DNA of 64,000 nt, from positions 62,001 to 126,000 of the IMG/VR virus record IMGVR_UViG_3300048924_000100. One strand, written 5' to 3'. The notes below the pieces were generated by a model. The model saw nothing but the letters and a program-made list of their open reading frames with translations, had not been told where the DNA came from and made no database searches. This document shows, piece after piece, positions 25,918-34,443 of the stretch. The position numbers and the translations under genes are program-made. This DNA is from a virus. Within the stretch, counting starts at the first letter, position 1. Every line of letters starts with the position of its first letter.

Positions 25918-28900
25918 ATGGAAACAGTTGACAGTGACAACACGGCAAAAGACAGTACGTTAAAGTTTGCAAAAGAGTTGATGAACTACCTGGGTGCACA
26001 GAACCTCCCCAAGGAACTTATCGACGACCGCAAGAAACGAGTGGACTGGGAGAAGCGCACTGATGATGAGTTGGTCATGGCGCACTTCGACGAAGACAGC
26101 TTGTCCAAGATCAAGACGGTTCGTTTCCTCAAGGACTTTGCCCGCTACAAAGCACAGCCTGACCGTACTACCAAGAACACCAGCTTCTTGCGGACAGCAG
26201 AGATCTTCCGTCAGCAGGGGATCAAGAACTACTACTTCCTCCTGCAACTGAACAACCCGGCTTTGATCGGGGTAGACCCGTATGACGAGAACTTGACCAA
26301 CGAACAGAAGGTCATGATCATGCACGAATCGGAGACCAACTTCTGGTACTTCCTTCGTGAGGTGTGTAAGCTCCGGGCTGACCGTCAGTTCTTAGCGAAC
26401 CGGGGTAACATCAGTTTCATCTGGAACTACCTGAACCACATTACCCAGTACATGATCATGCCTCGTCAGCAGGGCAAGTATCAGGATGACAACAACAAGG
26501 TTCGTATCGCTACGGCTAACGGTAAGGTGAACGAGCCTAAGGACGCCTGGGTACGTATTGGTGACCTTAAAGCGGGTGATGAGGTTATCGACCGTTATGG
26601 CAAGAAGTGTACAGTTATCGGTATCCATCCTCAGGGTATCAAACGACTGTACCGGGTTTACGCCAGCGATGGTCGTTATGTGGACGCGGGCCCTGAGCAC
26701 CTCTGGACGCTGGCTGACCACAGCCGTAAGGTGAACGATGATCCGATCTGGGATGACTACACCACTGCAGAGATGATTGACAAGCTCAAGTCTGATGTGA
26801 TCCTTGAGTTTCCGTTGATCGAAGCCGAACAAGGGGTTGCTAAAACCCTGGCGATTGATCCGTATGTGATGGGTACCTTGATTGGTGGCCAACGTATCGG
26901 TGGGTTCATTCTGATCAAGAAGGTTTCTGAAGCGGCTGATGCTTGGATTGAAGAGAACCTGCCTGAAGGTCTTGAGCTGGTTAAGAAGGGCAATCGTCGT
27001 GAGATCCATTCGACAGACGAGAATGTCAAGATTACCTTCGATCCAGACATGGGTGTGCCGTCGCACTACCTGGAAGGTGCTCTGTCAGATCGCCTGGCGC
27101 TCCTACAAGCGTTTCTGGACCAAGGAGCCATCGGTGAGGAGGGTGTGGTCTACAACACCACTAGCAGGCTTGTAGGCGGTCATGTTCAATACCTGGCGCG
27201 TGGCTTGGGTGGTACTGCTTCCAAATCGAGTAACAAGATCACCGTAACCCTGCCGCATTCGATGGCGTTGTTTAAGTACAAGCATGTCGAGGACGAGTTC
27301 GTTTATCAGAACCAACTGTTTGTGGAACGCATCGAGTATCAGGGCGAAGCACCTTGCACCTGCATCGAGGTCGACAACGAGGATCACCTCTACGTCACTG
27401 ATGACTTCCTGGTCACTCACAACACCGTGTCGGTACAGGTTATTGCTTTCTGGCTGACGTACATCATGGGTCGGGGCTACAAGTCTCACCTGGTAACGCT
27501 GAAGTCGGATAACCGGGCTCAGTTCATTGACGCAATCAAGAAGATCCGAACGTGTCTGCCGAAGTACCTGGTTAACCCAACTTGGAAGGACAAGGATGCG
27601 GGTAACTACCTGACGTATAAAGCGTTTGGGGAGGAGCACGTGAACACCCTGACCATCTCAGTACCCCAGATGGGCGAAGACGCCGCAGGCGACCTTGGAC
27701 GGGGTCTCACGGTAGGTACCACGAACTACGACGAGCCAGGTTACATCAACTGGATCGAGGCGATCATCAACGGATGCTCTCCTTCTGCTTTGACAGAGAT
27801 GGAGATTTGTCGTGACAGCGGCATTCCTTACGGGATCAGTTATATCACGACACCGAATACGACCCTGCATCCAAGTGGTGCATTCATGTTCGAGAAGTTG
27901 ATGACATCGACCGAGTGGCGTGAGAAGTTCTTCGACTCGTACAGCGAAAGTCATCTGAAGATGCGCTTGCTTAAAGCCTCTCCGAAGAAGACCACCTCGC
28001 CTTCTGTGGCCCTTGTGTATAACTACCTGCAACTGGGTAAAGACAAGGCCTGGGTACGGGAGACTATCGACAGCCTCAACCTCAGCCTTGCTAAGGCGAA
28101 GATCGACTTGCTCCTCATGTGGGTTGAAGACGGTGAGAACCGTGTGTTCGACGACGTGACGCGTGAAGCGATTAACAACGTTAAGCGGGATAAGGTTTGG
28201 AGTAAGGAGTATCGTGACACGGGTCTGTTTATCGACTTCTTTGTCACGCAGCAAGAACTGCTAGAGATGGCGAAGAAGAGTTATAATGACTTCTTCCTCA
28301 TTGGGGTGGATACCTCGTCGGCTATCAACAAGGATGCCTGTACGCTGATCATCCGCAGTATCAAGACCGGTAAGGTCATTGGGGTGGGTCGTTATCAGTT
28401 GGCGTTCCTGGATGACGTGACGGGCATTATCGTCGACATGCTGACTACCTTCGAGAACAGCCTGTTGGTGATTGAGCGCAACTATGCTCACCACATGATC
28501 GACAACCTGCTGGTGATGCTGCCAGCTAAAGGGATGGATCCATTCACTCGAATCTACAACACGGTCTTCCAAGATCCTGTTAACCATTCGAAGGAATATG
28601 AGGCAGTTCAGAACACCAAGTTTGCTCACCGCAGTAAAAGCTTCTACCTGAAGTACAAACAGTTCTTCGGGTTCGTCACCACCCAGACATCGCGTCAAGT
28701 GCTGTACGGGCTGATTCAGGAAGCTGTGGGTAACACGGGGTATGGTCTGAACTACGACAGGCTTGCTGACGAGCTTATCAACCTCAAGACGCGGGGCGAT
28801 CGAATCGACCACGATAGCAAACAGCACGATGACTTGGTTATCGCCTGGTTGTTGACTTACTGGTTTATCAAGCTGGGGCAGAACAAGCCGATGTACGGGA

Positions 28901-29211
28901 TTCCTACCGGGATTGCGTTGTCGGAAACTCGTAACCTGCTGGACGCTGGTAAGAACCGCAATGCTCCTGAAGTCGATCCAAGTATTGTCTCGTTTATGGA
29001 CAACATCAGGAAGCGTGTACAGAAGCTTACAGATGAGTTGTTGAACACCAACGACAACATCCTGGCCATGCGACTGGAAGCCGAGATCAACAAGCTCAGC
29101 AAACTGCTTCCGGTTGAGACGGCTAAACTTCTTACCGTGGATACCTTAATCGAAACAGCTAAGCTTGAGCGTGCCAAGCGGATGCTCAGAGAACGTAAAC
29201 GTGCTGCGTAA
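25918..29211 (+). CDS. Terminase large subunit (phiKZ gp25-like), interrupted by an in-frame intein
   Basis: 1097 codons; removal of the 315-aa intein (residues 188-502) leaves 782 aa. The ATPase P-loop reads PRQQGK (182-187), and the next extein residue is T503, which restores GKT. A YDEPG segment shortly after is the likely Walker B. The C-terminal RNase H-like nuclease shows GVDTSS with D798, VIERN and HDDLVIAW, the three acidic positions expected for metal binding. The enzyme pumps DNA into the prohead and cuts it. It is followed by a PL7-like gene. The upstream region 25870-25917 is AT-rich (TTATATTTATTTTTTGATAT) and may hold a promoter. Confidence 0.93.
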   Translation: METVDSDNTAKDSTLKFAKELMNYLGAQNLPKELIDDRKKRVDWEKRTDDELVMAHFDEDSLSKIKTVRFLKDFARYKAQPDRTTKNTSFLRTAEIFRQQGIKNYYFLLQLNNPALIGVDPYDENLTNEQKVMIMHESETNFWYFLREVCKLRADRQFLANRGNISFIWNYLNHITQYMIMPRQQGKYQDDNNKVRIATANGKVNEPKDAWVRIGDLKAGDEVIDRYGKKCTVIGIHPQGIKRLYRVYASDGRYVDAGPEHLWTLADHSRKVNDDPIWDDYTTAEMIDKLKSDVILEFPLIEAEQGVAKTLAIDPYVMGTLIGGQRIGGFILIKKVSEAADAWIEENLPEGLELVKKGNRREIHSTDENVKITFDPDMGVPSHYLEGALSDRLALLQAFLDQGAIGEEGVVYNTTSRLVGGHVQYLARGLGGTASKSSNKITVTLPHSMALFKYKHVEDEFVYQNQLFVERIEYQGEAPCTCIEVDNEDHLYVTDDFLVTHNTVSVQVIAFWLTYIMGRGYKSHLVTLKSDNRAQFIDAIKKIRTCLPKYLVNPTWKDKDAGNYLTYKAFGEEHVNTLTISVPQMGEDAAGDLGRGLTVGTTNYDEPGYINWIEAIINGCSPSALTEMEICRDSGIPYGISYITTPNTTLHPSGAFMFEKLMTSTEWREKFFDSYSESHLKMRLLKASPKKTTSPSVALVYNYLQLGKDKAWVRETIDSLNLSLAKAKIDLLLMWVEDGENRVFDDVTREAINNVKRDKVWSKEYRDTGLFIDFFVTQQELLEMAKKSYNDFFLIGVDTSSAINKDACTLIIRSIKTGKVIGVGRYQLAFLDDVTGIIVDMLTTFENSLLVIERNYAHHMIDNLLVMLPAKGMDPFTRIYNTVFQDPVNHSKEYEAVQNTKFAHRSKSFYLKYKQFFGFVTTQTSRQVLYGLIQEAVGNTGYGLNYDRLADELINLKTRGDRIDHDSKQHDDLVIAWLLTYWFIKLGQNKPMYGIPTGIALSETRNLLDAGKNRNAPEVDPSIVSFMDNIRKRVQKLTDELLNTNDNILAMRLEAEINKLSKLLPVETAKLLTVDTLIETAKLERAKRMLRERKRAA
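26479..27423 (+). mobile_element. Class-3-type intein in the terminase P-loop, with decayed homing endonuclease domain
   Basis: The 315-aa insert lies exactly between K187 and T503 of GK^T. The first residue is Tyr, not Cys/Ser/Ala. Block A-like DAWVRIGDLKAGDEV is present. Block B reads GPEHLW with Trp at the class 3 position; block F reads TCIEVDNEDHLYVTDDFLV, and block G ends VTHN followed by Thr. This is the WCT set of class 3 inteins, which use the block F Cys as nucleophile. The middle has LAGLIDADG-like remnants (YVMGTLIGGQR and LLQAFLDQGAIG), but both catalytic acidic residues appear lost or shifted, so homing activity is probably gone. Confidence 0.9.
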
Positions 29212-29231
29212 CCCAACTCCCTGGAGAAACC

Positions 29232-29912
29232 ATGTCTGTTGACATCACCAAGTTCCTCATTGCTACACCACTGCCCGTTTCGGATACCAATCCGGTGGCA
29301 CTTGAACTCATGGGCGATTTGGCTCTAATTCAGTGTCCGGAAGTTATCTCGTTACTGGAAGGTGGCGCTGTGAGGTTTACCGCTCCTACCCAAGGAGCTT
29401 CCAGCAAAAGCACCAAACGCACTCGCTGTGAATGGAAGGAACCTGAGTACTGGGCTCTGGCTAGTGCTGCGCGACATTGGAGTCGTCAAGAGATTACACT
29501 TGAGAAAGTCAACTCAGCGCAGAAGGTAGTTATCGGGCAGATCCATGTCAAAGACGCTACCACTCCTCCGCTGAAGGTGTTCTGGAACAAGGGCAAGATC
29601 ACCATCGGGTTTCGTCGTAGCTTTGCCAGCCCTGATATCGTCAACACTGTGATCCATAACAGCGTACCTTTGGGTGCTACGTTTAAACTCAGTATTGGCG
29701 TGACCTCTAACGGGTCGGTATCGATCAACGTCCTGTGCAATGGCGTGCCGTCGATCAAGCTGTCCTGGAAACTGGATGACACTTGGCAAGATCAGGTGCT
29801 TCAGTTCCATGGCGGCTTGTACAACCAGATCGATTATGCCGATGATACTCCAGCAGAAGACGGATCAGTGACTGTGATCTCTGAACTGACGGTTACCCAC
29901 GGCGCTGTGTAA
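29232..29912 (+). CDS. Polysaccharide lyase family 7 (alginate-lyase-fold) protein (226 aa)
   Basis: The three PL7 signature strands are present in order: RCEWKE at 65-70 (family RSELRE), QIH at 103-105 (family QIH), and FHGGLYNQ at 192-199 (family YFKAGxYNQ). The putative catalytic Arg65, Gln103, His105 and Tyr198 are all kept. PL7 enzymes cleave alginate by beta-elimination in a jelly-roll cleft. There is no signal peptide, as expected for a virion-carried or lysis-released enzyme. The position directly after the terminase gene suggests a late gene, possibly tail-associated. Alginate is a Pseudomonas exopolysaccharide, so this fits the host. Substrate is inferred, not shown. Confidence 0.82.
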   Translation: MSVDITKFLIATPLPVSDTNPVALELMGDLALIQCPEVISLLEGGAVRFTAPTQGASSKSTKRTRCEWKEPEYWALASAARHWSRQEITLEKVNSAQKVVIGQIHVKDATTPPLKVFWNKGKITIGFRRSFASPDIVNTVIHNSVPLGATFKLSIGVTSNGSVSINVLCNGVPSIKLSWKLDDTWQDQVLQFHGGLYNQIDYADDTPAEDGSVTVISELTVTHGAV

Positions 29913-29931
29913 TTCCCCATCAACCGACCAT

Positions 29932-29970
29932 AACCCTACCCTGGCCTTACGGCTGGGGTAGGGGTGGTTT
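29932..29970. terminator. Terminator between convergent units
   Basis: CCCTACCC (29934-29941), with inner TGGCC/GGCTG, pairs with GGGGTAGGG (29955-29963). It lies between the rightward PL7 gene and the leftward 143-aa gene. Confidence 0.75.
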
Positions 29971-29988
29971 AAAGAGATTTACATAAAA

Positions 29989-30420
29989 TTAAAACCACTC
30001 AGTGCGCTCAGTGATCACATTGAGTGTTGCTTCCATACAGGACAGTTGGGTTACCATCAGCTGTATTTCCCATTCAGTGACGTGGAACGGCTCCAGGTCA
30101 TTGATCTCTTGTTTCAGTGTCGCGATGTCATTCTCCAGTTGAACCTTCTTGGCGAAGACCCGTTGTTGCTCTGGAGTGTACTTACCCATGTTGCCCATTT
30201 TTAGGTAAGCATTTTCGTGCTGTTCTTTTGGCGCCCAGGAGATGTACCCCTGATGGTCCGGATGGTTTGGTTTCCCGCCATCCAAGTATTCGACCAAATA
30301 GCCCTGATCGCCGCCATCTTCGTCAGCGGGGAGTTCCCATCCCCGATAGCTAATGTACTCTTGGCGAGTCATAGCCTTTGACTTGACGATTTTCGTTCCT
30401 ACGAAGTGATGAAGAACCAT
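29989..30420 (-). CDS. Conserved-type phage protein (143 aa), function unknown
   Basis: Residues ~17-72 carry a module I have seen in many unrelated phages (TRQEYISYRGWELP, then GYLVEYLDGGKPNHP and GYISWAPKE), of unknown function. The C-terminal ~55 residues are a coiled-coil-like helix pair (Lys/Glu/Leu-rich). The start at 30420 (minus) has GGAGACC upstream. It is the last gene of a leftward unit. Confidence 0.8.
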   Translation of the reverse strand: MVLHHFVGTKIVKSKAMTRQEYISYRGWELPADEDGGDQGYLVEYLDGGKPNHPDHQGYISWAPKEQHENAYLKMGNMGKYTPEQQRVFAKKVQLENDIATLKQEINDLEPFHVTEWEIQLMVTQLSCMEATLNVITERTEWF

Positions 30421-30435
30421 AACTGGTCTCCGGTG

Positions 30436-31002
30436 TTATGAGTTAAGTAATGGGGTTACCTCCCAACCTTGGGTGTCACCCAGCGTGTAGTGCAGACATT
30501 TGAAACGCGACATGGCGTCACCCATGCGACATGCACGTTCAGAAAACCGTTCAGCGTAATCTTCAACGATGCAGTCCTCCCCAAGCTTATCGGCCAGGAT
30601 AACTCCGGCAGGATAAGCGACTCCGCCCAGGGATTGCAACATCTCGAGATTTTCCTTCAGCACTGTTTGAAACGAATCGATCTGGTAATCCATCCACCGC
30701 ATATCGTGGATGATCCCTCCCCGGACCAAAACGATCTCGTACTCTCCCAGTGCAGGAAGGAGTATCTCTTTGTAGAACTTTGAACGTGCATCAAGCAACG
30801 CTGCAATTTTTGCCTCGTTGCTTTTCTCAGGATGAGTAAGGACCAACCAGAGTTCCCGGTTGTCCAACAATGCATTTTCTCCGACGCCGACGTCAGAACA
30901 GATCCCGACCTTCTTACCTTGCAGGGTGAGTAGATCACTAAGTTTCGAAATACAAGCCGACACAGTTTGGTCTGACTGGCCATCAACGTTGAAGTAGTGC
31001 AT
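30436..31002 (-). CDS. Thymidylate-kinase-like protein lacking the P-loop (188 aa)
   Basis: The N-terminus (YFNVDGQSDQTVSACISKL) lines up with the real kinase at 13255 (FWVVDGLDGSGKTGLMDRI), keeping the strand-VDG-helix pattern but with QSDQTV in place of GSGKT. The middle and C-terminal helices have a similar layout, with an LVRGG segment near the place of DRY. It is probably a catalytically dead or repurposed relative; the relation is by eye and needs a profile search. It is 9 nt downstream of the 460-aa gene. Confidence 0.62.
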   Translation of the reverse strand: MHYFNVDGQSDQTVSACISKLSDLLTLQGKKVGICSDVGVGENALLDNRELWLVLTHPEKSNEAKIAALLDARSKFYKEILLPALGEYEIVLVRGGIIHDMRWMDYQIDSFQTVLKENLEMLQSLGGVAYPAGVILADKLGEDCIVEDYAERFSERACRMGDAMSRFKCLHYTLGDTQGWEVTPLLNS

Positions 31003-31011
31003 CGTTCCTCC

Positions 31012-32394
31012 TTACTCAAAGTAGTCCTTGCTCAGGATACGCAGCACGATGTAGAGACACAGTGCCGTGCGTACCAGTTGCACGGTTTGCTGGGTTTTTA
31101 CCCCAGTTTGTTCTTTGACGATTTCGTCACCAAGGGTTCGAATAACCTTGACGGTATCGTTCTTGCTTCGAGGGGCGCCGTAGGCGCCGCGCATCTTGAT
31201 CAAGACGTCGTACACGTTAGTTTTCTTAATACCATTGGTGTGCAGGTATTCAAACATGTGCTGGAGAACGGCATCCGCAAACTGTTTGTATTCCGGCTTC
31301 TTCGGGTTGTTGTACAGCTTCGGAAACTGCTGAATCACGTACGCCAACTTGTCACGGGGAGTACCCTCTAGGGCATCCGCTGAGTACTTGATCAGCTCGT
31401 CTTTGTAGAACGAGGTGTCCTCGGTGAGGATGCGATCAAGGTAGAGACCATACTGGGTGATCTCTTTGGTCTGAGACTTCAGCGCCAACTCATCGCCAAG
31501 GTTAACCTTTGCACCGTCGATACGCACGATGTTGGTTTTGTTCTTGACGTCGTGAAAGACTTTGTTGATGTCGTTAATCGCCCGACGCAAACGGTTCTGG
31601 ATATCCCCGACCATGTAGACGATTTTCTTGTCGTCATCCATTTTGCTGAAAGCGTCGTAGTGGATACCCGTCTTCGGGTTGATGATGAACTCAGCCCGAG
31701 CCTCGATCAGCATCCGCCAGCTACCGTAACGCTTGATGTCGTATTTCAGACTCAGGCGGTTGTAGGTTTCCAGCACCACTTCTTTCCGTGCCATAAACGG
31801 ATAGTCGTTGTGGATGATCGAAGTCAAACACTTGTAGTGGTACATCGACAGGATATCGATCAGGGCCTGGTGTTTGGTATCCTTGCTCAGGCTTGAACGG
31901 TTAACCCGGTACAGCAGGTAGGGAATGGTCAGGTTGAAGGTATCGCCCACAACACTCCATTCCTTGTTCACCGCTTTGGCTGCGTGCAGGTTTTCCTTGA
32001 GTTCCTCTTCGTCAACGTCGAAGATCTCAGAGAACCACTGGTTACGGTCAGCCGTGGTGAAGGTGATCTTGTGCAAACCGAGATACGGAGAACCAAAGAA
32101 CTCCATATGGCTGACCACGCCCACACTTCGAGTTACGAACGAGTAGACGTAGCGACGCAGCACCTTGGCCCACTTCTCATCAACAACCAGGAAGTCACCA
32201 AACTTGTTGCAGATGTCCAGGATGGCGTGGTTACTGTCGAAGTCAATGCCCGACAGCAACGCCTCAGTACCCGTAACCGATTGGATCTCATGCGGATCCA
32301 TCGGAAACAGATACAGCCCATCTTTGGCCAGGATTGAGTGATCTTCCATGCCTTCAAACAAACTGAAGATCGACGGTTCAAGAAACGATGTCAT
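31012..32394 (-). CDS. Protein of unknown function (460 aa), possible virion protein
   Basis: A helical, charged protein without catalytic motifs; the C-terminal ~25 residues are moderately hydrophobic. The start overlaps the stop of the upstream 281-aa gene by one base, so the two are coupled. In style (length, charge, leftward orientation) it resembles the 377-aa gene at 42352. No family recognised. Confidence 0.75.
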   Translation of the reverse strand: MTSFLEPSIFSLFEGMEDHSILAKDGLYLFPMDPHEIQSVTGTEALLSGIDFDSNHAILDICNKFGDFLVVDEKWAKVLRRYVYSFVTRSVGVVSHMEFFGSPYLGLHKITFTTADRNQWFSEIFDVDEEELKENLHAAKAVNKEWSVVGDTFNLTIPYLLYRVNRSSLSKDTKHQALIDILSMYHYKCLTSIIHNDYPFMARKEVVLETYNRLSLKYDIKRYGSWRMLIEARAEFIINPKTGIHYDAFSKMDDDKKIVYMVGDIQNRLRRAINDINKVFHDVKNKTNIVRIDGAKVNLGDELALKSQTKEITQYGLYLDRILTEDTSFYKDELIKYSADALEGTPRDKLAYVIQQFPKLYNNPKKPEYKQFADAVLQHMFEYLHTNGIKKTNVYDVLIKMRGAYGAPRSKNDTVKVIRTLGDEIVKEQTGVKTQQTVQLVRTALCLYIVLRILSKDYFE

Positions 32395-33239
32395 CAGAAT
32401 CTCCTTGGTACGGAACGACGAACGGCGTCGGTTACCCGCTGACGGTCACTGTAGGCCATCCGCTTGGTCCATTCACCGGTGAGGTATTCGTGGTAATCTT
32501 TCCAGGCATCACGATACTCCATGATGTCATCCTTGATGTCGCTCAAGGAAACACCGCTACGGATAATCGCTTCCTGGGTAGGGCGACGGCAGGAACGGTA
32601 GATGTATGCCTTGACTGCCAGTTCTACCAGATGAGCAAAGTGTTCGTGTTGGCGCGTCGAAATACTGCTCAGGCCTTCATCGAACTCCAGGATCATCTTG
32701 GCTGACATCGAGTAAGTACCCGAGTTCAAACCAAAGATCACAAAGCAGTTGTTACCCGTCATGTGGATGTTGTTGTAGGTCACCGGCATCTGACGGTTAG
32801 AACTGAGGCTGTCGATCAGCGCCTCGGTCATGTCCGTGATAGAACCCTGACCACACATGTCGTTGGTGTTGGTACTCATCCCCAACATACCCGTCGACGA
32901 AGTCATCGAACCCAGGTAGATCTCGGTTACCGAAATGATCTTGCGACCACCGGTGACGATATCGGGTACGTTCACTTCAATGCAGGCGTTACCCAAGTCG
33001 CGGATACGCGCTCCGCTCAGATCGATCAACTCGGTCTTACCGCCGTTGGCATTACAAGCCGGCAGTACCGTACGGTGAATCACTTTTTCGCGAATGCCTT
33101 GTTCCACTGTGGTGTGGTTAACGAGGTTGTACCAGTTGCCTGCGAAGTTACCGTTGGGTGATTCGAAAGCCAACTTCAAGAGGTAATCGTCGATGTCACA
33201 ATTGGTGACCCGATTGATGGCGTAATCCACCGCGTTCAT
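32394..33239 (-). CDS. Protein of unknown function (281 aa), possible virion protein
   Basis: The start at 33239 (minus) has CAGGAG upstream. The middle (residues ~90-175) is Gly/Ser/Thr/Asn-rich and beta-like, while the C-terminal ~110 residues are helical and Arg-rich. No enzymatic motif. It is the first large gene of the leftward unit whose leader is the hairpin-dense region 33290-33480. Confidence 0.75.
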   Translation of the reverse strand: MNAVDYAINRVTNCDIDDYLLKLAFESPNGNFAGNWYNLVNHTTVEQGIREKVIHRTVLPACNANGGKTELIDLSGARIRDLGNACIEVNVPDIVTGGRKIISVTEIYLGSMTSSTGMLGMSTNTNDMCGQGSITDMTEALIDSLSSNRQMPVTYNNIHMTGNNCFVIFGLNSGTYSMSAKMILEFDEGLSSISTRQHEHFAHLVELAVKAYIYRSCRRPTQEAIIRSGVSLSDIKDDIMEYRDAWKDYHEYLTGEWTKRMAYSDRQRVTDAVRRSVPRRF

Positions 33240-33277
33240 AATCTGGTACTCCTGAGAGACGGTGTAAATAAATTGGG

Positions 33278-33496
33278 TTAAGAGGGGTCATAGCATCCTG
33301 CTTCGACCTTCTGAGTCGAAAGGTACCGACCCTCTAAAAACGTCTCAGAGAAACGGTTCTCCAAAACTAGTACCGTAGGGTACCTGACATACAGAAAACC
33401 GCTAGGATCGTTTCCTAGACAGCTTAGAACGGATCCTGAGAGGGGTGATTGAGGTGAATAGAAACCCTCACTCAGACTCTCATAATTAAATTGCAT
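33278..33496 (-). CDS. Possible small protein (72 aa)
   Basis: The ATG at 33496 (minus) has TAGGTAG just upstream and the frame stays open to 33278, 39 nt before the next start. The product has no recognised features. The same DNA folds into several perfect hairpins, which makes a structured leader the competing reading. Retained at low confidence. Confidence 0.35.
   Translation of the reverse strand: MQFNYESLSEGFYSPQSPLSGSVLSCLGNDPSGFLYVRYPTVLVLENRFSETFLEGRYLSTQKVEAGCYDPS
33297..33475 (-). other. Cluster of short hairpins (possible structured leader RNA)
   Basis: Consecutive stems: TTCGAC/GTCGAA (33302-33320), GAGAA/TTCTC (33348-33361), GTACC/GGTAC (33370-33383), CTAGGA/TCCTAG (33402-33418) and CTGAG.AGGG/CCCT..CTCAG (33436-33475). 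If transcribed leftward this is the 5' leader of the 281-aa gene. The strand is assigned from that context. Confidence 0.5.
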
Positions 33497-33499
33497 TCT

Positions 33500-33800
33500 A
33501 CCTATATATTCTATTTGAGATCTGCCGCCGGGCCGGGAGCGGGGTGTTTAAATTTCTTGTTTTTAAAGTTCCTTCGGAAACTCTGTTAAGTTTTTTGTTT
33601 TTCCAATTGGCTAATTTCAAGAAAAACTATTCCCTTCTGTTTACCTCGCGCACACGCGCTCCGTGCGCTAAAGAACCTAATATATATTTATATATATTTA
33701 TTCTTTATTGCTCTTTTAAAGCTTTTAAAAGCAAAGAAACGCCTGCACGCACACGCACGAGGTATACAGAGGGATGGAGTATTTCAAACCTAAATTATTA
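33500..33800. other. AT-rich intergenic strand-switch region; possible replication origin
   Basis: About 300 nt with much lower GC than the surroundings, no convincing gene, and a change of coding direction across it. It holds a tandem TATATATTTA repeat (33681-33700), the palindrome GCTTTTAAAAGC (33721-33732) inside a longer AAAGCTTT-centred dyad, and alternating CGCGCACACGCGC / GCACGCACACGCACG tracts. An origin or a divergent promoter block is inference. Confidence 0.45.
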
Positions 33801-33865
33801 CTTTGTCACCTAGGAAACCATATTCTAGAAAAACGAATTGCGAAACACATGAGGAGTTAAGATCC

Positions 33866-34429
33866 ATGACGACTGTAGCCTGGAACGGCAAGAAACTGGT
33901 AACGGATTCGCAAGTGTCGCTGGGGACGACGGCGAACCCTGGACCGGTCAAAAAGATTTTCGAACCTGAGGAAGGTGAGTATTGGGAGTGCTACGGCACC
34001 AAGGTCGTGGCATTCGGCATCTCGGGGGATGGCAAAGCAATTGGCTTCATGCGCGATCGACTGCGGGAAGGGATTAGCCACCGTACGCGTTTCGATGACA
34101 TCGAGGAAGTATCGTTCGGCGCGCTGGTGATTACCGAGGACGGCAACTGCTACCGCTGGCAGACCAACAAACGGAATGGCCGGCCACAGCACCAAGACCT
34201 GTTGCAACTCATGCCACCTTGCACCGTCGGTTCTGGTCACGCCTATGCCTTGGGGGTCATGTGGATTGGCAAGGACATCGAGACTGCTGTGAAGGCTGCG
34301 ATCAAACTGGACAAGTGGTCAGGTGGAGACTTACAAATCTGGGAACTTCCACCTAAGCCGGACGTCAAGTCTGTTCGTCCCGTCGCACCAACCGCACAAA
34401 CACAAGTGGCCGAAACACCAGCCGCCTAA
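33866..34429 (+). CDS. HslV/proteasome-like Ntn-hydrolase protein, copy 1 (187 aa)
   Basis: The start at 33866 follows GAGGAG; the frame upstream lies in the AT-rich region. After Met removal the N-terminus is Thr-Thr-Val (TTVAWNGKKLV), then TDSQVSLG, very like the TTI..DGQVSLG opening of HslV, and PGPVKKIF matches the GNVRKV stretch with the active-site Lys. GSGHAYALGVM near residue 131 matches the HslV GSGGNYALAA motif. Such proteins are Thr-nucleophile peptidases of the proteasome fold. The C-terminal ~25 residues are Pro/Ala-rich. A paralogue follows 14 nt downstream. Role in the phage is unknown. Confidence 0.82.
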   Translation: MTTVAWNGKKLVTDSQVSLGTTANPGPVKKIFEPEEGEYWECYGTKVVAFGISGDGKAIGFMRDRLREGISHRTRFDDIEEVSFGALVITEDGNCYRWQTNKRNGRPQHQDLLQLMPPCTVGSGHAYALGVMWIGKDIETAVKAAIKLDKWSGGDLQIWELPPKPDVKSVRPVAPTAQTQVAETPAA

Positions 34430-34443
34430 CCTGGAATAAATCT

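Noticed and set aside
33544-33813. 89-codon ORF in the AT-rich region
   Set aside because: Composition follows the AT-rich DNA (Phe/Tyr/Lys-rich), there is no ribosome binding site, and it spans the palindromic tracts.
33239-33866. tRNA or CRISPR array in the large intergenic region
   Set aside because: No cloverleaf with a T-arm GTTCRA sequence and no regularly spaced direct repeats; the hairpins are short and of unequal sequence.
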